Shown: piece after piece, positions 1 through 10,183 of the stretch
Numbering within the stretch: position 1 is the stretch's first letter
How the letters are laid out: every line of letters begins with the position of its first letter
Source: Didymodactylos carnosus
Taxonomy: Eukaryota; Rotifera; Eurotatoria; Philodinida; Philodinidae
Direction of reading: 5' to 3'
DNA: 24,655 nt
Assembly: GCA_905250885.1 (NCBI GenBank)
Contig: CAJNOQ010002382.1
Coordinates: 1-24,655 of the forward strand
Program-made: the position numbers and the translations under genes
Notes under the pieces: generated by a model
What the model was told of the DNA's origin: nothing
Databases searched by the model: none
What the model saw: the letters and a program-made list of their open reading frames with translations, nothing else

Positions 1-660
1 AGCGTTCTTTTAAAAATTAAAAATTTTGATTTTTTTCAAATTTTTTCTTCACAGAGTCAATCTGAAAGACCAAAACGCACATATTCTTACTCAGCTCGAC
101 GAGCTGTATGTAAACATGTATAAATATTGGGAAAAAAGTTTTGCTTGATTTTTGAATTAGCGGCACCTTACACTGGTCTTCGAAATCTCTATAGTATTGT
201 CCTTCGTGATAACGTACCGTCTGATCACCACATAAGTTAAGTCTAATGAGTGAAATATTTATCTAATATTACATTTAGATATCTAAGAAAGACAAAAAAA
301 TCGAATGTTATAAGAAAAAACATAGGAGAATTCTGTGTTCTGACCCCTAGCGTTAATAAACGTGTCTTGTACTCATTACATAAATAGAACTGCAGATATA
401 ATTGTATTCAACATTAAAATCATGCAAAATTTATTCTTTTATTCATTTTCGAGAAAAAATATTTAGCAAAAAAATATAATACTACTTTATCACAAAAAAC
501 TGCAACATGTTGCATTTAAAAAAATTAAATAATTAAAAAAACTAACATTTAATAACAAAAAATTAACAATAACTAAAGATTTCAAGCCCTGACTGAAAAG
601 ACAATAACAACAATAATAAAAAAAAAGCAGCCGATAATTAAAGTACTATTTCAAAGCGTA
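1..660. other. AT-rich non-coding stretch
   Basis: No open frame with coding character is visible on either strand. The stretch is dominated by A and T runs, especially about 420-640, and could include downstream flank of the minus-strand carrier gene. I see no recognisable element in it. Confidence 0.6.
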
Positions 661-673
661 TTAGGTATTCCAT

Positions 674-1139
674 AATGTTTGCAACGGTTTTCTTTGCACA
701 TACTTCAGCATAGAAAATAATGAAGTCTTGATTATTTTTAAGAAGATGCATAGTTTAATTTTGTATAACAATTGTATTTTGAGGTTTCCAGTGGATAAGG
801 GAAGACTTACGTGAGAACGGCCATTTTTTCTACCAAACTGATAAATTGTCCCAGTTCTTGATTTGTTTTTGTTGACTTTTTTCGCACCGATTAAGTCAGT
901 GTGTTTATAATGTAGTCTTCAATTATGAATCTCAATTGATGATAAACTTTTAATTTCCAGGCTTCCCATTTCTTTGGTGAAATGGAAATATCACGCGAAT
1001 CTTCCCTTATAGTGTGATACATCGAAAACCTCAAAGTAAAATTGTCATAGAAAATTGCGCTGTGCATCTGCTTAAAAATAATTAAGACTTCATTATTTTC
1101 TATGCTGAAGTATGTGCAAAAGAAAAATGTCGCAAACAC
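674..1139. repeat. Large imperfect inverted repeat (foldback), arms about 165 bp
   Basis: The left arm (about 674-840) is the imperfect reverse complement of the right arm (about 970-1139). Both share GCACATACTTCAGCATAGAA, an AATGAAGTCTT block and a GAGGTTT block, with small indels. The right arm read on the minus strand is open for about 80 codons. The left arm read forward has related codons with stops and a one-base loss. This is either a MITE-like foldback or an inverted duplication of a coding fragment. I do not recognise the protein. Confidence 0.75.
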
Positions 1140-1153
1140 TTTGGTTTGCTTCT

Positions 1154-1217
1154 AAACAATAAATAACACTAGTATACGAGAAAAGAAACAATAAATATCA
1201 CTAGTATACGAGAAAAG
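1154..1217. repeat. Two tandem copies of a 32-bp unit
   Basis: Positions 1154-1185 and 1186-1217 are adjacent copies differing at one base (AAC versus ATC before the shared ACTAGTATACGAGAAAAG-like core). They lie just outside the large foldback and just downstream of the carrier gene on the minus strand. Confidence 0.85.
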
Positions 1218-1264
1218 TATCCAAGAGTATTATTCCCATGAGCAATAATTATTCACTGATAATG

Positions 1265-2865
1265 TCATTTTCTTTCTTCCTTCATATACCCAAAATTTTG
1301 TTTTAGTTGTTCGAGAAATATAAACATCAATATTGTATGTGGTCCTGAAATAAATAAATAAAAAAAAGACCTAAATGAAGTTGTTTGCAATATAGATTGT
1401 TAGGCTATTTGCTATAGTTATTACAAAATGTTTTTTCTTATGTGTAATAATGGATGTTTTTAAATCTTCGTGTATCATGTTATTTGAAATAAGTAATTAA
1501 TATTTCTGATTCAAGCATTAAACTTACCAAGACGAATAAATGCTGGCGTAAAACCTTTGAAAAACCCTCCAATGCCAAGTTTAAAAATATCGGTAAAACA
1601 ATCCATCAATGAAGCATATTGTCCCGGTCTGGCATTCATTAATCTTGTTTTCATCACATCTAATGGCATGGTTAGTAGTGTAGCTGCCACACCAGCGGTA
1701 AAACTAGCACTAGAAAACAAAAATAAAATCACAGTTAGACTTTATAACTAAAGAGAAATTTGAATCATTTACCCAAAATGTGTTACTGGATTATCTTTAA
1801 AATAACCACTGGCCAACATCAGCTGTTTTACTTGTTCATAAAATGCAATCTTCAAAAGAGAGGAGAGAAAACATAAATAACTCGAAGCTATACTATTATA
1901 CTAGTGGGAAGCCTTTGTTATTTTTTTAATGTTGAACAAGATGATTTTACGTAGCAAACTCACTTGACCAACTGTCACAAATGCTCCACGCACTATAGCC
2001 ATGCTGGCTCCTAAAATGCAGAACATTTACTATACATCTATGTTCGATCACTGTGTACGTTTACGGTACCATTGAATAGTTTTTTTGGTCCTTCTTCGCG
2101 CCAAACACGAAATATACCATCAATAGCATGTTTATAATTTCGACGTTGGCCTTCTGGTAATTTACAATCGTTTTGCATACGAACATTGATTAAATCAGCT
2201 GGAGCACCTAAAAAAACATGCTGCTTGCTTCAGATTGATTCCTCTTTATCAAGCTCGCGACCATTTACCGACTAATGATCCAATAGCTCCAGCAGTAAAA
2301 GCCAACGATACTTTTTGGTAGAATGGAAGATTTGGATTTGGATTTAATGTTTTAACTGCCCCATAGATTGCAAAACGCGTTGTCGTATATGTAGCTTGGC
2401 GAAGACAAGATGCACTTAGTCCATTATAAAGTGACAAAAATCCCTCTGTCCTAATAACGTGGAAAGCCATGCCTAAAGTAGAAATGATTCCAAGTTAAAT
2501 ACTTACAATCACAATAAAGTTTTCTATCAAATCATACCCACAAGTCCGTATTCTGCTCGTTGCTGAGTTTGCAACTGAACTTTGAGTGTGTCCAGCGGAT
2601 GTGTACAACAGGCAGCTAAACAGCAATAAAACAAATAAAGTAATAAAGAAAGATTTAATGAGTTATAACTTACCCAACACACCTGACAATCCACCAAAAT
2701 ACCTAATTGAATAAAACAATGAATAATAAGTAAATGGTGAGACAATACAGATCGGCTTCCGACGTACCATCGTTCAGTACGAACGAGTTTTTTAACACTT
2801 GGTTGTTTTTCGCTCGGATGTGTAGTTTGCTGTTCTAACTCGACCGATTTCTTTTGTTTTTCCAT
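1265..2865 (-). CDS. SLC25A10: Mitochondrial dicarboxylate carrier (SLC25 family)
   Basis: Inner-membrane carrier that exchanges dicarboxylates such as malate and succinate for phosphate or sulfur oxyanions. Nine exons read on the minus strand: 2865-2768, 2702-2674, 2615-2538, 2472-2269, 2207-2070, 2010-1964, 1849-1773, 1709-1528 and 1344-1265. All introns are GT...AG and all phases agree, giving about 310 residues against 287 in human. The three carrier repeats each show the signature Px[DE]xx[KR]-type motif: PLDTLK (about residue 49), PADLIN (about 139) and PLDVMK (about 239). Family-specific stretches are RWYFGGLSGVL, THPLDTLKVQLQTQQ, GLSASCLRQATY, NVRMQNDCKLPEGQRRNY and the C-terminal PHTILMFIFLEQLK. 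The N-terminus before RWYFGG is a Lys/Glu/Gln-rich extension of about 32 residues. The start ATG directly follows a T-rich AG acceptor. Nothing looks broken. Assignment to SLC25A10 rather than a neighbouring carrier rests on remembered similarity to the human protein. Confidence 0.93.
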
Positions 2866-2880
2866 CTAAAAAAAAAGACA
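2866..2880 (-). promoter_or_regulatory. Splice acceptor abutting the carrier start codon
   Basis: On the minus strand a run of nine T's followed by AG ends immediately before the ATG. No upstream coding exon is needed, because the ATG opens the frame. It is either the 3' end of a 5' UTR intron or a trans-splice acceptor. Confidence 0.5.
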
Positions 2881-3018
2881 AATTTGAAATTCGTTTTGTT
2901 TATACTGTAGAGCTAGAGAGAAATAAAAAATAAACCGACTCGAGATTGGGCACGGATAACAGTGACTAGGCAACAAACTTTTGGATAATCATCTCTAATG
3001 ATTTGATGACAGGTTTGA

Positions 3019-3500
3019 AGTTCATTTGAATGGAGTTCATTTAGAGTTGTAGAAAAGTGCTTTTCCGTATTCAGCACACTCGATAACACTGAAGATTTTC
3101 TATTTTTGACGAGGGATACTGGCAAAGGTTCAGGAAAATTTTTTAAACAAAATGGAGAAAAAACATTTGCATGGGAAAATAATATTAGTTTGAAAATTTT
3201 TACTTTTTTTTTAACTGAGAATCATTTCTACTTTAGCTATGGCTTTCCGCATTATTAGCATAGAGGGATTTTTATCCCAATTTTTACCGGCAGTATGTTA
3301 TCGAATGTGCTGAATACGAAAAAGCACTCTTTTGCAACTCTAAATGAACCCCATTTTTCTGTCTGCGATATACAAGTTTAAAGAGCTGAGAGCAACTGAT
3401 TTCGGCTTGAAGGTCATTCCTTTCCATTTTACACTAGAAAGAAAAGATTTCAAAGCTTATTGACTGACTTATGGTATGTGAACTGTCGATATTATTTGCT
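3019..3500. repeat. Palindromic repeat family, copy 1
   Basis: A left arm from about 3028 (GGAGTTCATTTAGAGTTG...) is the imperfect reverse complement of a right arm ending near 3352. A flanking unit continues to about 3500. The whole block, reverse-complemented, matches 11265-11690, including GAAATCAGTTGC- and AGCTCTTTAAA-like blocks outside the palindrome. Two dispersed copies in opposite orientation indicate a MITE-like family. I found no transposase in either copy. Confidence 0.75.
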
Positions 3501-3975
3501 ATATAAGGGAATTTCTTCGGTGAAATTCACTGGATGAAAGTTTTGGATTTAAACAAGGACTAGATGACATGAGATTTCATTTCCTGTTTACGTTTTACAG
3601 AACGCGCAATAAGATTTTTTGTTATTTTTAAAAGCTACGGTTATTGAAGCATGAATGTTTTTCTCTTCTTTCGATTGGCATGATCCAAGCAAATAATATA
3701 AGCGTGCAGATGTCTGACACGTTCAGCTTGCTTCGACAATGGTCACTAATGATCAGTACATCTCGTTATCTCTTTGAAATTTCTTCGAATATTGAAGGCT
3801 TGTGTTTGAGACATCTGTTGTTGTGTTGTAGCTTCAAGAAAGTGTCTCTGCGCTGTTGCTGTATATTTGTTACTCCATGATAGTAGCTAGAACTAGGAAC
3901 ATTCAATCAACCATAAAGTGCTCAAAACCATGAAAAAGGATTAATATATTTTTTAATTTCTGATTCGAAGAGATC
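3501..3975. other. Non-coding stretch, nothing recognised
   Basis: A plus-strand open frame of 78 codons at 3644-3880 has no recognisable motif and an unlikely composition (many Cys, Leu and Ser without pattern). I treat it as chance. Confidence 0.5.
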
Positions 3976-3979
3976 AAAT

Positions 3980-4690
3980 AAAAATGGTATCGTTAACGGC
4001 AGGTTAATATTCCGTAAACGTCACGCTGACGTACCATTTTTAGGCCGTTTTCACCCCGTATAACTTGGGTCGTTTTCCCATTTTGGTGAGGATAAGGGTG
4101 CAAAATCGAACCATTTACGGTGTTTTTTAGCGACTGTTTTTTCACCGTTAACACATTGTTTAGTGTCCGTTTATTGAAAAATATTTACTTTCCATTACCA
4201 GGCCAAAAATATTGTTTTTACCAGTTTTCAATTTCTTAATTATTTTTTTGGTTCTTGATACCATTTTTAAGCGTCTGGTACTATCTCTAGTAGCGAGCCT
4301 ACGAATACGTGTCGCTTCCTCCTACAAGTTTCAATGACTTGTATATCAGACGAAGAAAAATATTCCAGTTTTTGCTGAAAGAAAGTGTGATATATCTACA
4401 TGTAGTCGTAGCAATGATGAAACAAAAGAGTGAATAACTTTGTGACAAAACAGTCAAAAAACGACGGCCGTTAACTGACTGTATTTCTGTCGTCGGTCAA
4501 CGGTGCAAAAACGGACAAGAAACAGTTCGTTAACGATGATAGAAATAAAAATCGAGAGTCTTGAGAGTCTGTTCCGTTAACCGATCGTTTTTAAGCCAGT
4601 GGTTAACGTTCAATAGACGGCGTGTTTGCGACATTAACTGGCCGTTTTTCATGATGTCCGTAAACAGTCACTTAACGGACTTTTCTGATT
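3980..4690. repeat. GTTAAC-dense region, probable degenerate mobile element
   Basis: GTTAAC occurs at 3992, 4147, 4470, 4529, 4576 and 4602, usually as CGTTAACNG or CCGTTAAC. There are also related TTAACGG and CCGTAAAC words and repeated AAAACGGCC-type blocks. The two halves (3980-4155 and 4440-4690) share these words in opposite orientation. I see no transposase. Local CpG content is higher than in the surroundings. Confidence 0.5.
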
Positions 4691-4697
4691 CATGTAG

Positions 4698-4801
4698 AAT
4701 ACCCAATATAGGCGATACTGATGAGGCTGTGAAAACAAAGTTTGCTAAGGATTTGTTTCAACAACATCTGATTACTGTTAGAATTTCAGTCGAAGCATCA
4801 T
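4698..4801 (+). other. Exon-like open segment, unidentified
   Basis: A GTAG acceptor-like end (4696-4697) is followed by about 34 open codons with coding-like composition (core NIGDTDEAVKTKFAKDLFQQ). A consensus donor GTGAGT follows at 4802. It could be an orphan exon, a remnant carried by the adjacent repeat, or chance. I do not recognise the peptide and found no partner exon. Confidence 0.25.
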
Positions 4802-6294
4802 GTGAGTAAATTGTTATTTCGGTTAATCTCTATGATAATCGCTTTCACGCTCTATTTGTGAAAATTTACCATACCTATGCTCGAAAATTATTGTTGTATT
4901 AATCGTATTGTCTGTCGTTAGCAAAACTGGAACGCTTTTAATTTTACAGCTTTCCTTTGTCTCTTTCACGTTTGTTTTGTGCATTACCTATAAGAAATAT
5001 TGAAATCTTTTTATGCGGATATCAATTGATTCGAGCCAAATTTTAGGATACAAGTGTATTAAATGTAACGTTTATGTCTAAAACAAAGAAGAAATTATTA
5101 AAATCAACCAAGTGATATTGAATATGTAATAGTTTTTATCATAGCGATAATCTGAGAGAGTCTTTAAAACAATAAAATAGTTCACAAGCGAATTCTTTTG
5201 GTTGTCTTGCTTTGGACAATCATTTAAAGAGCCTCTTGCCCTAACAAACATCATGTTCATTATAAAGGCTTTATAAAATTTATCAACAGAATCTTATCTT
5301 ATTGTTTCATAATTTGGCCATCATAAATAAAGTTTCTCATTCAGCATTACCATTGAGAATCATTGATTGACCAATGCATTTTTCATACCCATAAGTTTAA
5401 GAAAAATTAAGATGATGATAACTGCTATTGTTCATTTATCGGAACTAAATGCTTCAGTATCGATTAATGGTCCTCTAGAGTAAGAACACAGCGTCTTTTT
5501 CTGAACGTTAACAGAATCGATAGTCTATGACAATGATTGTTCAGATGGATTCTCGTCATTGATCGATGACACAGTTTCAAAAAGATTTGCAGAAAATATA
5601 AATAGGCAAAAGTAGTCTAAAATAACTGTCATTTCTTTGGCTCAAAAGAGAGATATCATGAAACAACACACTTACTGTGATGTCTCCTAATTAAAACAAC
5701 TATAACTCCAAATAAGATAGTTCGTTTCTTTTTTTCTCCATATATGAAAATAATGTTACATATATGTAATTTGAAGGCTGATTGGAATATGCCAAATATC
5801 CAGAACCGTAAATGAATTAGCAATAGAATAAGATGTTGAATCCAAAAGTTTAGCTAGATAAATGACAAGATGAGACCCTCTATCTTATAAGTGACAACTT
5901 CTTTATATATCAGCATGATGAATACACTTCCGAGAAATGTAATGAACAAAAGCCTTTTCAGATCTGAAGTTGTAGATGAAAACGGCGTTTTTTGGAATAC
6001 ACTTCCATATGTAGATTTTAATCAAATATAAAAGATGTACCCCAACAACAATAAGTTTAAAAACAACTCAAAAATTTTGAACACTTTATTCTTCCGAAGA
6101 AGTCAAATCTATGCCTTTTTTTGTACAAATACCTCTTTGCTTACGAGGCATGAAAATTACGAAATAAAAAAGCAAACTTCTTGCATACAGTTAAAAAGAT
6201 TGTACGTAAAAATAAGAAAAGTATGGTCAACGACTAGACAAGAAACAAACAAGTAACATTGAAAGAGAGATCGGAATACATGATAACTCATTCG
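4802..6294. other. AT-rich intergenic stretch
   Basis: I see no gene on either strand. Short open frames (for example 5078-5260 minus and 6035-6256 plus) show no motif and are A/T-run driven. The last few hundred bases are the likely downstream flank of the minus-strand CPOX gene. Confidence 0.6.
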
Positions 6295-7617
6295 CTATAC
6301 CCATTCTTTTGGATTTTTCAGTATTTGAACAAGTTTTTTTTCTTCGGAACCGTCTTTAATTGGATATTGATATTTCCACATGGCAACAGCTGGTAGTGAC
6401 ATGAGAATACTCTCAATTCGTGAACCGGGGGTTTGTAGTCCAAATTTCGTTCCACGATCCAACACAAGATTAAATTCGGCATATCGTCCACGACGTATCA
6501 ACTGCCATTCACGTTCATTTAATGAATATGATTTTAAATAATTTTTTTCCACTAATGGCAAATACGATGGTATAACACTGTTTCCACATGCTTTCAGAAA
6601 TGAAAAACATTTTTCTTGTCCTTGTTCATTTAAATCATCAAAAAAAATTCCACCAACACCACGACGTTCATTATCACGATAGGAAATATTAAAATAGTCG
6701 TCACACCATTTTTTAAATTTATTATAATACGTTTTATCATGTTTATCACACGTCTTTTTCAATGTTAAATGAAAATGTTTACAATCGCTTTCGTCTAAAT
6801 AGTACGGTGTCAAATCTGTACCTCTAAAATTCAGAAAAAAATAACAATAAGTATAAAATACATTAGGAGATAAAACAGTCAAACTCTCACGTACCCACCA
6901 TACCACCAATGCACGGAACCATCAATATCTATTAATTCAAAATATCTATAATTAAAATGGACTGTTGGTACATATGGATTTCGTGGATGTATCACACTAC
7001 TAATACCAGCAGCAAAAAAATCCAGTGGTAAATCACGTGCAATAAATTGATGTCCTCTAGAACGCATTTGTTCAATTGCTTGTACGGGCAATTTTCCATG
7101 TACGACTGATATATTCACACCGGCTTTTTCAAATACATCACCATCTTGCAGTACACATGAAATACCACCACCACCTTCTTGCCGTAACCATCGATCAACT
7201 TGAAAATGTTTCTCCCCATCTTCATATGTTTCTAGTTGACGACATAAATGATATTGTAATTTCATAATGAATATTTCCATACGTGATTGATAACTTTGAG
7301 AATTTTTTTGTAATAAGGTTTTGTCTGTTACAGGATCAGCTATTAGAAGAGACAACACCTTCTAACATTGTATCTGTTCGAGTAGAATAACTATACATAC
7401 CTATGAATAATGCTGAATCATAAATATCATTAGCATCGGTATTCACACCAAAATCGAGCATAGATGCATGAGTTACAAATGTCTGCCGATGATATGTATA
7501 TGTGAGTGCTGTAGCTGTTCCAAATAAATATGGTAAAATTATTTTCAGTTTTTTTGTACGAAAAAAACGATTAAATGATATACCAAACAGAAATGCTCGG
7601 TGCGCACCCGATACCAT
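6295..7617 (-). CDS. CPOX: Coproporphyrinogen III oxidase (oxygen-dependent)
   Basis: Oxidative decarboxylation of coproporphyrinogen III to protoporphyrinogen IX, the antepenultimate step of haem synthesis; in animals it acts in the mitochondrial intermembrane space. Three exons on the minus strand: 7617-7401, 7339-6895 and 6823-6295, joined in phase across introns of 61 and 71 bp, giving about 396 residues (human 454). Family hallmarks in order are EGGGGISCVLQDG (from about residue 127), VSVVHG-like ISVVHGKLP, SSVIHPRNP, HFNYRYFE, WWYGGGTDLTPYYLDE across the second intron, FKKWCDDYF, ERRGVGGIFFDDL, and RRGRYAEFN with DRGTKFGLQTPGSRIES. It ends in EWV. The first 55 or so residues are basic and hydrophobic (RFFRTKKLK then a hydrophobic stretch), in keeping with a mitochondrial targeting region. 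The start is the first ATG after a T-rich AG acceptor at 7643-7644. I see no missing conserved block, so the gene appears intact. Confidence 0.96.
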
Positions 7618-7641
7618 TATTGAATTTAGTATACAATAGAA

Positions 7642-7656
7642 TCTAAAAAAGAAAAA
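7642..7656 (-). promoter_or_regulatory. Splice acceptor 25 bp upstream of the CPOX start
   Basis: TTTTTCTTTTTTAG on the minus strand ends 25 bp before the ATG. With only 252 bp to the upstream gene on the same strand, it is a candidate trans-splice acceptor or the end of a 5' UTR intron. Confidence 0.45.
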
Positions 7657-7869
7657 TAGAAATATCACATCTTTTTATTACATCAAGACTAATTCACTAA
7701 ACAAAATTATCGTGCCTAAGTAGAGAAATATAATTCTTCAGTAAAAGTTGCAGAGCTAATAGTTTACATAGGTCCGCACTTCATACGATACAGATACAAC
7801 AAGTTTTAAAGCAGAAAAAATAAATCGATTATTTTGGTATTTATTAACGAAATTTGTATAATAACTTTT

Positions 7870-8955
7870 CTATAACTCTTCATCTTCTTCAGATTTGCGT
7901 TTCTTTTTTTTCTTTTTTTTCTCTCGCTTATCTGAAGCTATTTCAACTGTGGTTTTCATGGCGACACTTGTAATCAATAATGTTTCTTGATCTTCCAATC
8001 GTTTCAGTTTACCATTCATATGAATTCCATGACGAGCCCCCCTTAAAAAGAGACGATGACAATGAAGCAGCAAAATATAAGACTATACGTAGTGAATTGT
8101 CTTAGAAACAACAAGATTACCAGACCGATATATTAGATAGTTAGTACGAATAAATATCTGAAAAAAACTAAACTACTTTTCTCACTTATGTGCTGTTCGA
8201 CCTTCACATATTCGGTGTAAATCTTCATCACTAACACTAGAAGATCGTAGATAAAACCAAGCATTCTACAATATATAACACAAAACTATTTTCTACTTAC
8301 GTTGGGATTGACTTGATTTCATTATGATTATTCAATTCTTGTTTAAGGTTAGTTTCTTCTCGTATACTTTTTTCGTGAGTTCCATTTAAAATTGAACTCT
8401 ACAATAATAATAAAATGTGTTTACTTTTTTAAATGAGGAAGTTACTTAATTTACCTTTCGAAAACGTGCGTAAACAATGACATCTTTTTCTTCTGTGACA
8501 TCGTCTTTTCGTCTTTTCTTTGGCAATTTGACAGTTTCAGTTGTACCATCCTCTTCATTTAGACGAGTCTACGAATTAAAGATTTGTTTTAAAAAGCAAA
8601 AAACAGTAAAGAAAACATACTTTTTTATTTTCTATATTTTTAGCAGCATTATTATATGTATGCTCCCACCATTTGAACGAATAATCATCACTCTGATTAC
8701 TACCAACCTAAATACTGGATTAAAGACGAATAAGCTCCGCAAAAAAAAAACGTTGGCCCACTTCAAACGAATATACTCACTCCTCTTGTATCGAATTTTA
8801 AGTTAGGTTTCAATGCTACCTTCATTCCTTGATTATCTTTGCCGAGACCTTTTCCTTGAAAAGAACATTACTATATTATTACTCTGTTCATACAACCGAA
8901 CCAACGTACCTTCTTCCCAACCATATTTCTTTAACATACGCTCAGCAAATTCCAT
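7870..8955 (-). CDS. GPATCH4: G-patch domain protein, GPATCH4-like
   Basis: G-patch proteins commonly bind and activate DEAH-box RNA helicases; GPATCH4 is nuclear/nucleolar. Seven exons on the minus strand: 8955-8910, 8854-8781, 8707-8621, 8568-8455, 8398-8301, 8236-8186 and 8041-7870. Phases agree throughout, giving about 213 residues, shorter than the human protein, which has a long repetitive tail. The N-terminus is MEFAERMLKKYGWEEGKGLG, the G-patch core, at residues 1-20. VGSNQSDDYSFKWWEHTYN then matches the GPATCH4-specific WW region, VYARFRK follows, and CEGRTAHKGARHGIHMNGK is the second conserved block. The tail is basic then acidic (K-rich run ending EEDEEL), typical of nucleolar proteins. 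The chosen start corresponds to the internal MKFAEEQ methionine of human GPATCH4. A short upstream exon encoding extra residues cannot be excluded, since an AG acceptor lies two bases before the ATG. Confidence 0.87.
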
Positions 8956-8957
8956 GG

Positions 8958-8972
8958 CTAAATGGAAGAATC
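8958..8972 (-). promoter_or_regulatory. Splice acceptor two bases before the GPATCH4-like start
   Basis: TTCTTCCATTTAG on the minus strand is followed by CCATGG, so the first coding exon begins almost at the acceptor. It could join an upstream coding exon I cannot see, a 5' UTR exon, or a spliced leader. Confidence 0.45.
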
Positions 8973-8989
8973 TAGAAGATAAAACTTTA

Positions 8990-9335
8990 TTCTAAGTTCT
9001 GTTGATACTACTGCTGTCCCTTCCGAATCTGTCACTTCGCCGTAAACATTTTTGGCTGATACAGTTTTTCAAAGTTTATTATCATCTTAGTCCTCTTTCC
9101 ATTTTCTATACTGTTGATCGTCCTCATTAGTCTTCGTTACGTTGTCATCATTCCAAATATGTTCGTATTTCACCTCTTTTCAATGGTTTCTCTACATAAA
9201 CCATTTCTGCTTCTTTCTTTTATTCAACAATGACCGACTGAAATAAACTTGGAATCAGTCATTCGTTCATCTTCTTTATCGTCATTCAAAATAACTGTCT
9301 CAGCATCTTTTACAGTAGAACTTAGCCATGTTTAG
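8990..9335 (-). pseudogene. Degenerate coding fragments, unidentified
   Basis: On the minus strand, frame-hopping segments have protein-like composition: VKDAETVILNDDKEDERM, EAEMVYVEKPLKRGEIRTYL, NDDNVTKTNEDDQQYRKWKE and NVYGEVTDSEGTAVVSTEL. Stops and frame changes separate them and I see no clean splice sites that would join them. This looks like a decayed acidic protein gene upstream of the GPATCH4-like gene. Unspliced exons of a diverged gene are the alternative. I do not recognise the family. Confidence 0.3.
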
Positions 9336-9780
9336 AGTTATAAAACATGACACAGTGCTGCTACTCTTTTGTTGTTTTGTTTATTTGTTTTTATTCTTTT
9401 TTTTATCTTTCTTCATACACTAATTTTCTGTTTTTATAATTTCTCTGTTTATAGATTCTTTTTGTTGTTATTTGGCTTGAGTCATTATCATTATGACCTT
9501 TGATCATTCTCACTTTTCGTGAATAAATTAAAGAATTAGTCTTAGTGTTAGTTTTGTCGTTGTTACATATCCAGAAAGTGTGGTAAGATATGATTAAAAG
9601 AAAATCGTTTTTTTGTTGACATACTCTTCACGTTAAGTATGTTTTCCTTTTGATAATAATCAACTATTTGAGTCAACCAAAAAGTAGCCTAGGGATCGCA
9701 ATATATCAAAAGACATTTGGATTATCGATCTTTTAGGCACGTGACTTTTAAGAGTCTCAGCAGCTATTGATAGTTCTATA
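9336..9780. other. T-rich non-coding stretch
   Basis: Long T and TTG runs dominate 9360-9480. The open frame at 9660-9881 on the minus strand has no recognisable motif and runs into a palindromic element. No gene supported. Confidence 0.5.
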
Positions 9781-9968
9781 GAAAAGTCAACGACAGTCTC
9801 AAAATGAACCTGCACATCGTGCGTTCGATACTTGTGTAATTTAAACATACACACGTTCACTATCATGTTATCTAGCCGCATCAGAGTGCACAGATTGTAT
9901 GATTAAACTGTGCAAATATCAAACACAAATGTGCAAGTGTATTTTGAGACTGTCATTGATCTTTTTGC
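9781..9968. repeat. Imperfect inverted repeat, arms about 67 bp
   Basis: The left arm (about 9781-9846) contains GACAGTCTCAAAAT...CTGCACAT. The right arm (about 9901-9968), reverse-complemented, gives GACAGTCTCAAAAT...TTGCACAT with further matching blocks. A 54-bp spacer separates them. This is MITE-like with no coding capacity. Confidence 0.65.
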
Positions 9969-10183
9969 TGTGGACAGTTCCACAAAACTTCCAATAGTCA
10001 TTTCGGTTTTTTGGAACGAAAATGGGCACACACACTGTCACAGCTTTCGGTCTCAGAATTAAGAATTAACCAATCTTATGCGCAAGTCGAGGCAGCACTA
10101 TACAGAACCGTATGCAATTGTACTGTAGCGTCATCTCTCGTTTAGTAATGGCAGCTTTACCAAAATTGGTTTTATCTACCGTT

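Noticed and set aside
9287..9340. MAKFYCKRC peptide resembling the start of a U1-C type zinc finger
   Set aside because: A stop follows directly and no further zinc-finger residues appear; chance match.
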